A DNA stretch of 60,606 bases from an uncultured Clostridia bacterium (GTDB lineage Bacteria; Bacillota; Clostridia; Christensenellales; Borkfalkiaceae). Position numbers and translations under genes: made by a program. Position 1 is the stretch's first letter. Each line of letters begins with the position of its first letter. The stretch is taken from NCBI GenBank assembly GCA_944354035.1, contig CALVPS010000007.1:1-60606 (forward strand), in the 5' to 3' direction. The notes beneath the pieces are model-generated. The model was not told the DNA's origin. It worked only from the letters and a program-made list of their open reading frames with translations, and searched no databases. Shown here piece by piece: positions 42,200-50,915 of the stretch.

Positions 42200-42548
42200 T
42201 GCCCGTATCCGATGTGGTATTGTCCGCCGGCCAGCAGTTCGGCCGTCTGATTCATCAAAAAGAAGTGCGCCGCCTTCTCGGTGTCCTTTCCCGTAAAGTC
42301 GAGTGCGCTCTCCGCAATTTTTTTCGTATCGTCTGCAGGATGTCTTCCCTGCAAGCGGGGGCATAGCGTTCGATCAGGCTGCTGCATCGTTTTATAAATT
42401 GATATTTCGGGTTTTTTTGCCGATAAAAACCATAGGAGATCAGGGCGATCCCCGCAAGAAAGAAGAGGATGGAAAAGGCAAGCGCCTGCATATCGATCGC
42501 AAGCAGCACCGCTCCGCTGACGATGAGCGCGATCCCGCCGATCTTCAT
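42196..42548 (-). CDS. Small two-helix membrane protein with -1 frameshift
   Basis: Frame one begins at 42,548 (MKIGGIALIVSGAVLLAID), with two hydrophobic helices in the first 42 residues, then a basic segment RQKNPKYQFIKRC. At 42,318-42,324 there is a run of seven A on the minus strand, read as A_AAA_AAA in that frame. A shift of -1 there continues into the frame ending IAESALDFTGKD ... QYHIGYGQ, stop at 42,196. The fusion would have 117 residues. The stop of the second frame overlaps the next start (ATGA) and the start overlaps the previous stop (ATGA), so the fused length is very likely the true one. This is either programmed frameshifting, a homopolymer error or a fresh mutation. Confidence 0.65.
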
Positions 42549-42658
42549 TGCGCGCCGCCCGCAAGGAGGCGTATATCGCCGCGCGCGGCGCTGCGGGGCG
42601 CCAATGCGAAGAGGCGGTTTGTGCGGGACGGGGCAAACTGCATGGACGGAACGATCAT
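42545..42658 (-). CDS. 37-residue microprotein
   Basis: Starts ATG at 42,658 after AGAGG (8 nt spacing) and ends TGA at 42,545, overlapping the next start as ATGA. Residues MIVPSMQFAPSRTNRLFALA; no known family. It may be a leader peptide that couples translation to the membrane protein gene. A promoter lies at 42,742-42,770. Confidence 0.5.
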   Translation of the reverse strand: MIVPSMQFAPSRTNRLFALAPRSAARGDIRLLAGGAQ

Positions 42659-42741
42659 AAATAAAATCCTCTCGAACAGGGTATTGCGGAAAGGGGCGCC
42701 CGCACTTTTGTTTGCGGACGGGCGCGCCGCTTTCCCCGAAT

Positions 42742-42770
42742 AGTGTATCATAATTTTGAAAGATCTGCAA
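42742..42770 (-). promoter_or_regulatory. Promoter of the microgene cluster
   Basis: TTGCAG, 17 bp, TACACT on the minus strand; a GGCGCCCG/CGGGCGC hairpin lies in the leader. Confidence 0.6.
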
Positions 42771-42986
42771 CTTTTTTGTAAAAAACGGGGCGGAAATTTG
42801 CGTGGCGCGGCTGCACGTTTGCATGCGTCCGACGTTCGGCGGCGCAGGGCGATCGCAAAAAGGCCGCAGGCATGCGTGCGGGCCCGGAGGGGAAAGGACA
42901 TGGGGCGGACGTACGGGAAGCAGAGTAAAAAAGCCGAAAACTGCTGAAAATCGTCCGATAAATCACAAAATCATGGCAAAAAATCG

Positions 42987-43015
42987 TTGACAAAGCGGGC
43001 GGTTTCTGATAAGAT
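42987..43015 (+). promoter_or_regulatory. Promoter of infC-rpmI-rplT
   Basis: TTGACA, 17 bp, TAAGAT. Confidence 0.85.
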
Positions 43016-43156
43016 GGGTAAGTCAAGCAGAGGTCAACCCTTCTCTCCGTATCCGCCTGCGGCGGAACGGGTCAACAAATTCCGGATGTAAGCGCAGTGG
43101 TTTGCGCTCTGAATTGTTGCGGGTCGCCTTTGTGCGGCCCTATTCTTTTTTTCGAG
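43016..43156 (+). promoter_or_regulatory. L20-type leader with attenuator before infC
   Basis: A 140-nt leader ending in terminator GGGTCGC / GCGGCCC (43,121-43,140) plus seven T. In Firmicutes this leader is bound by ribosomal protein L20, which stops transcription of its own operon. The earlier stems are plausible but I did not fold them fully. Confidence 0.75.
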
Positions 43157-43165
43157 GTGGATGGT

Positions 43166-43678
43166 ATTAAAACGCAGAATCAGCTCAATGGGGAAATTCG
43201 CGACCGCGAGATCCGCGTGATCTCGCAAACGGGGGAAATGCTGGGCGTCATGTCGCCGCGCGAGGCGCTTCGCCTGGCCGAAGAGGCGGGGCTGGACCTG
43301 GTAAAAATTTCGCCGAACGCCGTGCCTCCCGTCTGCAAGATCATGGATTGGGGCAAGTTCAAGTTTGAACAGGCCAAAAAGGAAAAGGAAAACCGCCGCA
43401 ACCAAAAGGTGGTGGAGTTAAAAGAGGTACAGCTTTCCGTCACCATCGACGTCGGCGACGTCAACGTAAAGGCGCGCCAGGCCACCAAATTTCTCGAGGC
43501 GGGCAACAAGGTAAAGGTCACCATTCGTCTGCGCGGCCGCCAAATGGCGCATGCGCACCTTGGGCGGGACGTCATGATGAATTTCTTTGAAATGTTAAAA
43601 GAGATCGCCGTCATCGAAAAACCCGTCAATCAGGAGGGGCGCAACCTCATCATGATCCTTGCGCCCGCCAAAAAATGA
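43166..43678 (+). CDS. infC: Translation initiation factor IF-3
   Basis: A 170-residue IF-3, which keeps 30S and 50S apart and checks start-codon pairing. N-domain (NGEIRDREIRVI ... EAGLDLVKI), linker and C-domain (VTIRLRGRQMAH) all present. I choose ATT at 43,166 as the start, because GAGGTGG lies just before it and the protein then begins IKTQNQLNGEIR; the in-frame GTG at 43,157 overlaps the ribosome site and the ATG at 43,161 is out of frame. A rare start codon is the well-known means of IF-3 self-control. Confidence 0.95.
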   Translation: MKTQNQLNGEIRDREIRVISQTGEMLGVMSPREALRLAEEAGLDLVKISPNAVPPVCKIMDWGKFKFEQAKKEKENRRNQKVVELKEVQLSVTIDVGDVNVKARQATKFLEAGNKVKVTIRLRGRQMAHAHLGRDVMMNFFEMLKEIAVIEKPVNQEGRNLIMILAPAKK

Positions 43679-43753
43679 TCATCGTTTCGGTTTTATTCCG
43701 CGCAGGCGGTTAAAACATAAAGTCGGTAAAATTTCATTCGGAGGATAACAGGT

Positions 43754-43954
43754 ATGCCCAAACAGAAATCGCACAGCGGTTCCAAAAAGCGCTTTTGGCT
43801 GACGGGCAGCGGTAAGGTCAACAGGCCTCACGGCGGCAAAAACCACAAGGCGGAAACCAAGAACAGAAAGAGAAAGCGGAATCTTCGTCAAACGACGCTC
43901 GTTTCCTCGGCACAGGAAAACAACGTCAAAAAAATGATTCCCTACAAGGATTGA
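43754..43954 (+). CDS. rpmI: Ribosomal protein bL35
   Basis: 66 residues, strongly basic, starting MPKQKSHSGSKKRFWLTGSG. A 50S subunit protein. The FrkT-GSGK motif is kept. GGAGG precedes the ATG; between infC (75 nt) and rplT (14 nt) in the usual order. Confidence 0.97.
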   Translation: MPKQKSHSGSKKRFWLTGSGKVNRPHGGKNHKAETKNRKRKRNLRQTTLVSSAQENNVKKMIPYKD

Positions 43955-43968
43955 GCGGAGGTTGAATT

Positions 43969-44319
43969 ATGCGCATTAAAAGAGGCGTCAACGGCGTAAA
44001 AAAACGCAGAAAAATTTTAAAGCTGGCAAAGGGCTATTTCGGCTGCAAGAGCAAAAACTACCGTATCGCGCGCGAAGCGGTGATGAAGTCCTTAAACTAT
44101 GCCTATATCGGCAGAAAGCGCAGAAAGCGCGATATGCGCAGCCTTTGGATCGCCCGCATCAATGCAGGCGCGCGCGAAAACGGACTGTCCTATTCCAAGC
44201 TGATGCACGGGTTAAAGGTGGCCGGGATCGAGCTCAACCGCAAAATGCTTGCCGACCTTGCCGTGACGGACGCCGCCGCGTTCGCCGAAATTTGCAGCAA
44301 GGCAAAAGCGGCCATCTGA
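43969..44319 (+). CDS. rplT: Ribosomal protein bL20
   Basis: 116 residues, starting [18 protein letters not shown], with the typical [19 protein letters not shown] and [18 protein letters not shown] segments. It helps assemble 23S rRNA and represses its own operon through the leader. GGAGG precedes the ATG; a terminator follows at 44,324-44,351. Confidence 0.98.
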   Translation: MRIKRGVNGVKKRRKILKLAKGYFGCKSKNYRIAREAVMKSLNYAYIGRKRRKRDMRSLWIARINAGARENGLSYSKLMHGLKVAGIELNRKMLADLAVTDAAAFAEICSKAKAAI

Positions 44320-44323
44320 GCAT

Positions 44324-44351
44324 AAAAAGCCTTTGTTTCAAAGGCTTTTTT
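44324..44351. terminator. Bidirectional terminator after rplT
   Basis: Perfect 12-bp stem AAAAAGCCTTTG / CAAAGGCTTTTT with a 3-nt loop. Confidence 0.9.
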
Positions 44352-44373
44352 CGCATCGTTTAAACAAATCGCA

Positions 44374-45105
44374 ATGGTCATTCGTTCCAAAAACAATCCC
44401 CAAGTGCGCGAATTGGCGGCGCTGAAGCACAAAAAGGGCCGCCGCGAAAGCGGTGCTTTTTTGGTGGAGGGCGGCAAAATGGTGCGCGAGTGCATGGCGG
44501 CGCAGACGATGCGCGTCCGCCGCCTGATCTTACGGGAGGACTGCGCCGAAGCGGCGCGCGGCCCGGGGGACGTTGTGCTCGGCGCCGAAGCGTTTGCGGC
44601 GGTCTGCGACGAAAAGACGCCGCAGGGGATCGCGGCGGAGGTGGAACTTCCCGCTTTTGCGCTGCGCCCGCCCCGCAAGCGCTGCCTGTTGCTGGACGGC
44701 CTGCAGGATCCTTCCAACGTCGGGGCTATCGTGCGGACGGCGGTCGCGGCCGGGTACGACGAGCTGTTTTTGGCCGATTGCGCCGATCCCTATTCCCCCA
44801 AAAGCGTGCGCGCCAGCATGAGCGGCGTGTTTTTCGCCAGGCTTATGCAGGGCACGCGGGCGGAGATATTTGAAGCGTTGGGGGATATTCCGCTGTTGGC
44901 GGCCGATATGCGCGGCGAGGACGCGTTTGCGTTTTCCCCGCCCGACGTGTTTTGCCTGGCGGTGGGGAACGAGGGCAGGGGGCTTTCCGAAGAGGTGCGT
45001 CGCCGGGCGCGTCATTTTGTGCGGATCCCCATGGACGCGCGCTGCGAAAGCCTGAACGCCGCCGTTTCGGCAGGCATTCTTATGTACGCGCTGCGCAGAC
45101 GCTGA
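44374..45105 (+). CDS. SpoU/TrmH-family RNA 2'-O-methyltransferase
   Basis: A 243-residue SPOUT methyltransferase acting on rRNA or tRNA. N-terminal RNA-binding part (KNNPQVRELAALKHKKGR); motif 1 LLDGLQDPSNVGAIVRTA, motif 2 LAVGNEGRGLSEE and motif 3 IPMDARCESLNAAVSAGI, which form the AdoMet knot. The position after rplT is common. There is no visible ribosome site before the ATG and no promoter between it and rplT's terminator, so expression probably depends on readthrough. The yebC gene follows after 24 nt. Confidence 0.93.
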   Translation: MVIRSKNNPQVRELAALKHKKGRRESGAFLVEGGKMVRECMAAQTMRVRRLILREDCAEAARGPGDVVLGAEAFAAVCDEKTPQGIAAEVELPAFALRPPRKRCLLLDGLQDPSNVGAIVRTAVAAGYDELFLADCADPYSPKSVRASMSGVFFARLMQGTRAEIFEALGDIPLLAADMRGEDAFAFSPPDVFCLAVGNEGRGLSEEVRRRARHFVRIPMDARCESLNAAVSAGILMYALRRR

Positions 45106-45129
45106 TCAGATTCAAAGAGAGGTTTTCAT

Positions 45130-45870
45130 ATGTCAGGACACAGCAAATGGCACAATATCCAGGCCAAAAAGGGCAAGGCAGACGCCGCCCGCGGCCGCAT
45201 TTTTACTAAGATCGGGCGGGAGATCGCCGTGGCGGCGCGGGGCAATCCCAACCCCGCCACCAACTCCAAGCTGGCGGACGTCATCGCCAAGGCCAAGGCC
45301 GCCAATATGCCAAACGACAACATCGAGCGCTCCATCAAGCGTGCGGCGGGCGAGCTGGGCGACAGAGATTATAAAGAGCTCACCTACGAGGGATACGGCG
45401 TTGCCGGCGCGGCGGTCATCATTTCCGCGCTGACCGACAACAACAACCGTACGGCGGGGGATATCCGCGCGATCATGACCAAGCACGGCGGATCGCTGGG
45501 CACCACGGGCAGCGTTTCGTACATGTTCGACAACAAAGGGCTGATCGTGGTGGAACGCACCCCCGATCTGGACGAGGATACCATGACCGATTACGCCATC
45601 GAGGCGGGCGCCGACGACGTGGTGACGACGGACGACGCATACGAAGTGTATACGTCCGTTCCCGCCTTCTCCGACGTACGTAGGTTTTTGGAGGAAAAGG
45701 GGCTCAGCTTTCTCAGTGCCGAATTGGGCATGTTCCCGCAGAGCAGGATCGCTCTTCCGGAGGAGAAACTCGAAACCTTTTTAAAGATGCTCGACAAGCT
45801 GGAGGAGAACGACGACGTGCAGACCGTATGGCACAACGTCGATCTTCCGGAGGACGAGGAAGAGGAATAA
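45130..45870 (+). CDS. yebC: YebC/PmpR family protein
   Basis: A 246-residue YebC protein, three domains, with the hallmark MSGHSKWHNIQAKKGKADA and RGxIFTK segments, and TYEGYGVAGAAVIISALTDN in the middle. Once called a transcriptional regulator, the family is now linked to helping ribosomes at difficult sequences such as polyproline. AGAGAGG precedes the ATG. Ends at a terminator that overlaps the proA promoter. Confidence 0.97.
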   Translation: MSGHSKWHNIQAKKGKADAARGRIFTKIGREIAVAARGNPNPATNSKLADVIAKAKAANMPNDNIERSIKRAAGELGDRDYKELTYEGYGVAGAAVIISALTDNNNRTAGDIRAIMTKHGGSLGTTGSVSYMFDNKGLIVVERTPDLDEDTMTDYAIEAGADDVVTTDDAYEVYTSVPAFSDVRRFLEEKGLSFLSAELGMFPQSRIALPEEKLETFLKMLDKLEENDDVQTVWHNVDLPEDEEEE

Positions 45871-45878
45871 AAACGATC

Positions 45879-45913
45879 GCGCCGCCGTCGGTTGACAGCG
45901 GCGCCGTTTTTTT
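45879..45913 (+). terminator. Terminator after yebC
   Basis: Stem GCGCCGC / GCGGCGC with seven T (45,907-45,913). Its right arm and T-run lie inside the proA promoter. Confidence 0.8.
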
Positions 45914-45920
45914 ATATAAT
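45892..45920 (+). promoter_or_regulatory. Promoter of proA
   Basis: TTGACA (45,892-45,897), 17 bp, TATAAT (45,915-45,920); fully consensus. Confidence 0.85.
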
Positions 45921-45976
45921 GAAATAAAAATATCGTGCGGGCGCGCCGGACGGATGCGCCCGTCGAGGAGTGCGGT

Positions 45977-47212
45977 ATGATGGTATCCGAAACCTGTAAC
46001 CTCGCAAAAGTACATGCGCAAGCCGTTGCCTTTTCGTCCGAATGCGATAAAAACCGCATGCTCGTTGCGGCCGCCGAGGCGTTGACGTCGCGCGACGGCG
46101 AAATTTTGGACGCCAATCGGGAAGATCTGAACGAGTTTACCCGCGAAGCGTGGCTGCGAGACCGCCTTATGCTGAACGAGGCGCGCATTGCGGGAATGGC
46201 GGAGGGGCTGCGCAAGCTTGTGCAGCTGCCATGCCCCGTCGGCGAAGTCATCGAGCGCCATACGACGGCGGGCGGGCTGGAGATCGCGCGCGTGCGGGTG
46301 CCGTTCGGCGTGGTCGGCATCATCTACGAAGCGCGCCCCAACGTCACGGCCGACGCGATCGGATTGTGTATCAAGAGCGGGAACGCCGTCGTTTTGCGCG
46401 GCAGTAAGGACGCCCGTCGTTCCAACGAGGCGATCGTACGCGTCATCCGGCAGGCGATCGCGGCGGAGGGGTACGATCCCGAATTTATCCAGCTGCTCTC
46501 CGATTGCTCGCGCGAGGGCGCGCGCGAATTTATGCGGCAAAAGGATCATCTCGACGTGCTCATCCCCCGCGGCAGCGCTTCGCTCATCCAAAGCGCGCTG
46601 CAGAATGCGACCGTGCCGGTCATCGAAACGGGGACGGGCAACTGCCATGTGTATGTAGAGCGCTCGGCAGAGCTCCCCATGGCGCAGGCCATTCTCGTCA
46701 ATGCCAAGACGCAGCGCGTCAGCGTGTGCAACGCCTGCGAAAGCCTGGTGGCGGACAGGGCATTTGCGCAAAAATACCTGGCCGCGCTGCTCGAGCCCCT
46801 TGTCGAACGGGGCGTGCAGCTGGTCGGCGACGAAGAGGCGTGCGCGCTGGTTCCCGCCGTTGCGCCCGCCGCGGACAGCGATTTTTATGCCGAATTTTTG
46901 GCGATGAAGCTCTCCGTCAAGATCGTTGCGGACGTCGGCGAGGCGATCGCATGGATCAATGCGCATTCCACGCATCACAGCGAGGCGATCGTCACCTCCG
47001 ACGACGCCGCAGCCGAAAGATTTTTGCGCGAGATCGATTCCGCGTGCGTCTATCGCAACGCATCCACCCGCTTTACGGACGGGTTTGAGTTCGGCTTCGG
47101 CGCCGAAATGGGTATCTCCACGCAAAAACTGCATGCGCGCGGACCGATGGGGCTGCGCGAATTGACTTCTTACAAATTTATCATCCGCGGCAACGGTCAG
47201 GTCCGCGGGTGA
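45977..47212 (+). CDS. proA: Glutamate-5-semialdehyde dehydrogenase
   Basis: A 411-residue gamma-glutamyl-phosphate reductase, second step of proline synthesis. Catalytic Cys lies in SVCNACESL near residue 252; NADPH-binding segment VVLRGSKDARRSN and the typical VPFGVVGIIYEARPNVT are present. The ATG at 45,977 follows GAGGAG with 7 nt spacing; 45,935 is rejected because it lies too near the promoter and has no ribosome site. The partner proB is not in the window. The gene forms its own transcript. Confidence 0.96.
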   Translation: MMVSETCNLAKVHAQAVAFSSECDKNRMLVAAAEALTSRDGEILDANREDLNEFTREAWLRDRLMLNEARIAGMAEGLRKLVQLPCPVGEVIERHTTAGGLEIARVRVPFGVVGIIYEARPNVTADAIGLCIKSGNAVVLRGSKDARRSNEAIVRVIRQAIAAEGYDPEFIQLLSDCSREGAREFMRQKDHLDVLIPRGSASLIQSALQNATVPVIETGTGNCHVYVERSAELPMAQAILVNAKTQRVSVCNACESLVADRAFAQKYLAALLEPLVERGVQLVGDEEACALVPAVAPAADSDFYAEFLAMKLSVKIVADVGEAIAWINAHSTHHSEAIVTSDDAAAERFLREIDSACVYRNASTRFTDGFEFGFGAEMGISTQKLHARGPMGLRELTSYKFIIRGNGQVRG

Positions 47213-47850
47213 CGGTCCGCCGCTGCCGCGGGCGTTCTGCCGCTGCGGCGGTCGCGCGAATAATCATCCGTCTGTGTTTTTTCATTTTCCTTCGCCTGCG
47301 GCGCGTGCCGCCATAGGCGGGGCGGGCCGTCGGCCCGAATGCTGTCGGCAGCGCGCAGGCCGCGCCCGGGATGCCCCGGCGGTCATGCGATCGGTCCCCG
47401 TTCCCCGTAAACGGGTCTTATGCCTTCTCCCTCGATTGCTTCCCCTTACACAGGGGAGACAAGCGAGGAACGAACCTGTCGGAAGGGTTGCCGTGCCCGC
47501 GCGGTGCCGACCGTTACGACCCTCCCGCCTTGCTTCGTTCGGCACCCGCCCTTTATAAGGGAGGGCAAGGATCGGATATGATAACGCGCCCTAAATTCAA
47601 TTCTGTTCATCGGCAAAGTCTCGCTTGATCCCGCAACCGATCCGCGGGTTTTCTTATACAAAAAAACGACGCATGCCGCGACGCGTCGTTTTTTGCGGGA
47701 TGAATTGTCAAACCAAGTGTAACTCTTTGCGAGATTTTCTCGGAACAGATGTTGCGGTGTTCGGAAATGCAAAATTATCTTGGTCCCTGCTTCGATCGAC
47801 GCCGGGGCCTTTTCTCCGCAGGGCCGAGGCGACGAACGGATGGCAGACGA
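47213..47850. repeat. Intergenic island with REP-like palindromes and terminator
   Basis: 638 bp without a believable gene. Palindromes: a nested one at 47,429-47,469 (CCCTCGATTGCTTCCCCT with its complement) and CCCTT TAT AAGGG at 47,550-47,562 flanked by CCTCCCGCCTTGC / GGGAGGGCAAGG (47,519-47,568). These resemble dispersed repeats of gut Clostridia. A bidirectional terminator AAAAAACGACGC / GCGTCGTTTTTT lies at 47,661-47,694. The last 150 bp show nothing. Confidence 0.5.
47661..47694. terminator. Bidirectional terminator
   Basis: Perfect 12-bp stem AAAAAACGACGC / GCGTCGTTTTTT, 10-nt loop. Confidence 0.85.
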
Positions 47851-48342
47851 TCATCTGCGCTTGCCCAGTTCGTTCAGCGCGCCCGATAAAAAGTATTCTG
47901 CGGTGGAGTTCTTTTTGATGTGTTCCCGGGCCTCTTCGGGAGTGAACCACGTCGCCTCTTCGATCTCCTCGTTTAAAACGATCTCGCCCTCGTCCGCCGT
48001 CACAATAAAGTTCAGCATCAGTACGTCTTTGGCGTCGTGATAGCGCGAGCCGAAATAGCGCCATTTTACGGCGTTCAACCGGGTCTCTTCTCTTAATTCG
48101 CGCGGAATGGCCCGTTCGGCGCTTTCGCCCTTTTTGATATAGCCGGCAAACAGCTTGTAATCGGGTTCGTCCGTGTGGCGGGCCAGCAAAACTTTATTTT
48201 CTGCGCGATTGACCACCGTCATCGAGACGGCTACGGGAAAGTAGGGGAATTTGAACGCCTCGCATTTCGGGCAGTAGGGGACCAATCCCTCGTTTTCCAA
48301 AAATCGCAGCGTCAGCTTTTCGCCGCAGTCCCGGCAGAACAT
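47851..48342 (-). CDS. Nudix hydrolase with zinc ribbon (NudC-like)
   Basis: A 163-residue Nudix protein. A zinc ribbon with Cys3, Cys6, Cys24 and Cys27 precedes the Nudix domain, a layout seen in NudC-type NADH pyrophosphatase/decapping enzymes but shorter. The box GYIKKGESAERAIPRELREE(TRL) fits, except that the usual Gly near its end is Arg. The catalytic Glu residues remain. GAGGTG precedes the ATG at 48,342. Substrate not known; the NudC SQPWPFP motif is missing. Confidence 0.85.
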   Translation of the reverse strand: MFCRDCGEKLTLRFLENEGLVPYCPKCEAFKFPYFPVAVSMTVVNRAENKVLLARHTDEPDYKLFAGYIKKGESAERAIPRELREETRLNAVKWRYFGSRYHDAKDVLMLNFIVTADEGEIVLNEEIEEATWFTPEEAREHIKKNSTAEYFLSGALNELGKRR

Positions 48343-48662
48343 ACTTGCACCTCAAAAAATTTTTTTCTATTTTACGTCCGAACGAAAGTTTTTGTCAACT
48401 GTTTTTTGTAAAAAAGTTGCAAAAAATATGTAAAAAAGTTGCAAAAAAACACCTTCTCTTGCAAATAAAAATCGCTCAGCGAAAATCGTGCCCGCCCGCT
48501 GCGGTTTGCGGCAGCCCGCCGCATGCACGTCGGAACGGCAGCCTTTTTAAGAATTGTTTTTGTTCTACTTGACATGGTGCGCTATATATAGTATAATCAT
48601 CTATGATTGCGCGGCGATTTTTTTGCGCAGCGCTGCGGCTGCGGCCGTCAAGGGAGGAAATT
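48343..48662. other. Intergenic region before purA with tandem A-tract repeat
   Basis: Contains two copies of TGTAAAAAAGTTGCAAAAAA (48,407-48,426 and 48,429-48,448), 22 bp apart and on the same DNA face, and the purA promoter at 48,569-48,597. The rest is unremarkable. Confidence 0.6.
48569..48597 (+). promoter_or_regulatory. Promoter of the purA operon
   Basis: TTGACA, 17 bp, TATAAT; perfect consensus. Confidence 0.9.
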
Positions 48663-49934
48663 ATGCTTACTTCGATCTGCGGGATCAATTGGGGCGACGA
48701 GGGCAAGGGACGCATGGTCGACCTGCTCTCGCAAAAATTTGATATCGTCTGTCGTTACCAGGGCGGGAACAACGCCGGTCACACCGTGATCAACGAGCGG
48801 GGGAAATTCATTCTCAACCTGCTGCCTTCCGGCATCCTGCGCGAGGGCGTTGTAAACGTGTTGGGGAACGGCATGGTCATCGACATCAAACATTTGGCGC
48901 AGGAGGCCGAGCACCTGCGGGCACAGGGGATCTCCATCACGCCTGAAAATTTAAAGATCAGTGACAAGGCCGTGATCACCATGCCGTATCACGTGCTGCT
49001 CGACTGCCTGGAAGAGGAACGGCTTGCCGATAAAAAGTTTGGGTCTACCCGCCGCGGCATTGCGCCCGTGTATGCCGACAAATACATGAAAAAGGCCTTC
49101 CGCATGGGCGAACTGCTGCATCCCGAGCGCCTGTACAAGCGCGTAAAGGACATTGTAGAGTGGAAAAATCTCACCATTGTCGGCGGATATCGCCATGCTC
49201 CCGTTACGGCGGACGAAGTGATCGAGTACTTTAAAACGTACGGCGAGCCCTTAAAGGAGTATATCTGCGACGTCGGCCTCTATTTGAACGAAGCCAATAA
49301 GGCCGGAAAAGACATCCTGTTCGAAGCACAGCTGGGCGCGCTGCGCGATATCGACTTCGGGATCTATCCCTATACGTCGTCTTCCTCTACGATCGCCGCC
49401 TATGCGCCCATCGGCGCGGGCGTGCCCAACTTAAAGCTCGACCGCTCCATCGGCATCATGAAGGCGTATTCCACCTGCGTGGGCGAGGGTCCCTTTACCG
49501 CCGAGTATTTCGGTGAAAAGGCCGAGGCGCTGCGCGCGGCGGGCGGTGAATACGGCGCGGCGACGGGCCGTCCCAGAAGGGTGGGACCCTTCGACGTGGT
49601 CGCTTCCCGCTACGGGATCCGCTGCCAGGGCGCGGACGAGATCGCCCTTACCAAATTAGACGTGCTCTCCGCCTTTTCCGAGCTGGAAATTTGCACCGCC
49701 TATGAGCTGGACGGGAAGATCGTGCACGAATTTCCCTTCTCCGACGCGCTCGATCGCTGCAAGCCCGTCTTCGAAAGGATAAAAGGCTGGAACTGCGATA
49801 TCTCCGGCTGCCGTAAGTTCGACGAGCTGCCCGCGGAGGCGCAGGCGTACGTAAGGCTGATCGAAAAACTGTGCGAGTGCCGCATCCGGTATGTCTCGGT
49901 GGGTGCCGAGCGCGAAGAATACATCGAATTATAA
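48663..49934 (+). CDS. purA: Adenylosuccinate synthetase
   Basis: A 423-residue enzyme that joins IMP and aspartate with GTP, first step from IMP to AMP. P-loop GDEGKG at 11-16; catalytic His in NNAGHTV; the switch FGSTRRGIAPVYADK and the GTP-binding KLD motif (LTKLDVLS) are present. GGAGG precedes the ATG at 48,663; the ATG at 48,603 lies too close to the promoter to be used. Followed by dapF after 26 nt. Confidence 0.97.
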   Translation: MLTSICGINWGDEGKGRMVDLLSQKFDIVCRYQGGNNAGHTVINERGKFILNLLPSGILREGVVNVLGNGMVIDIKHLAQEAEHLRAQGISITPENLKISDKAVITMPYHVLLDCLEEERLADKKFGSTRRGIAPVYADKYMKKAFRMGELLHPERLYKRVKDIVEWKNLTIVGGYRHAPVTADEVIEYFKTYGEPLKEYICDVGLYLNEANKAGKDILFEAQLGALRDIDFGIYPYTSSSSTIAAYAPIGAGVPNLKLDRSIGIMKAYSTCVGEGPFTAEYFGEKAEALRAAGGEYGAATGRPRRVGPFDVVASRYGIRCQGADEIALTKLDVLSAFSELEICTAYELDGKIVHEFPFSDALDRCKPVFERIKGWNCDISGCRKFDELPAEAQAYVRLIEKLCECRIRYVSVGAEREEYIEL

Positions 49935-49960
49935 CGCCCGGGGGCGCAGGGCGGCTGGAT

Positions 49961-50803
49961 ATGCTTCGTACCTTTTACAAGATGCACGGCATCGGCAACG
50001 ACTATATTTATTTTGACTGCTTCGATTGGGCGCCGTCCGATCCTGCGGCCCTTGCCGTGCGCCTATCGGACAGGCACTTTTCGGTGGGCGGCGACGGGGT
50101 GGTGCTCATCTGCCGCAGCGCGGTCGCCGACGCCCGCATGCGCATGTTCAACGCGGACGGCAGCGAGGGGCTGATGTGCGGCAATGCCATCCGTTGCGTC
50201 GGAAAATTTTTATACGAAAAAAAGGGGATCCGGAAGGAGACGATCCGCGTGGAAACGGCCAGCGGCGTAAAGTCGCTGCGGTTGTCTGCCGAGCACGGCC
50301 TCGTCCGCTCCGTCTGCGTGGATATGGGGAGAGCGGAGCTCGATCCCGCCAAGATCCCCGCTCGTTTTGCGGGTGAACGCGCGGTGAATGTGCCCATTGC
50401 CGTGGCAGGGAAAACGTATTGCATTACCTGCGTTTCGATGGGCAATCCGCACTGCGTCACCTTTGTCGACGATCCGTACGCGCTCGATCTGGCCGCGATC
50501 GGCCCCGCGTTCGAGCGGCATCCCGCCTTCCCGGCGCGCGTCAATACCGAATTTGTCCGTGCGGACGGGCGCAACGAGCTTACGATGCGCGTGTGGGAGC
50601 GCGGCAGCGGCGAAACGCTCGCCTGCGGCACGGGCGCCTGCGCGGCGGCGGTCGCCGGCGTGCTTACGGGTATATGCGACGCCGGCACGCAGATATGCGT
50701 GCATTTGCGCGGCGGCGATCTTTCGATCGTCTGTACGCCGGAGACGGTATATATGACGGGCCCCGCGGCATATGCGTTTACGGGCGAGGCGGAAGTGGAA
50801 TAG
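49961..50803 (+). CDS. dapF: Diaminopimelate epimerase
   Basis: A 280-residue epimerase interconverting LL- and meso-diaminopimelate for lysine and peptidoglycan. The two catalytic cysteines are in MCGNAIRC (Cys73) and ACGTGAC (near 225); the signature FNADGSEG precedes the first. Ribosome site is weak (GGCGGCTGG). It lies between purA and pyrG, an unusual order, and is two genes away from dapL. Confidence 0.95.
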   Translation: MLRTFYKMHGIGNDYIYFDCFDWAPSDPAALAVRLSDRHFSVGGDGVVLICRSAVADARMRMFNADGSEGLMCGNAIRCVGKFLYEKKGIRKETIRVETASGVKSLRLSAEHGLVRSVCVDMGRAELDPAKIPARFAGERAVNVPIAVAGKTYCITCVSMGNPHCVTFVDDPYALDLAAIGPAFERHPAFPARVNTEFVRADGRNELTMRVWERGSGETLACGTGACAAAVAGVLTGICDAGTQICVHLRGGDLSIVCTPETVYMTGPAAYAFTGEAEVE

Positions 50804-50915
50804 CGGAGGCAAAGGCGCGTCTTACGGGACGGTCGTGCCTTCGCGTCGTACTTTCACGAAAACGTCTCATCGGATCGCTTATTTAAGAATTGACGAAAGC
50901 ATAAGGAGAGCAGGC

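Noticed and set aside
45713..47134. 473-codon minus-strand frame
   Set aside because: Antisense shadow of proA; no start signal.
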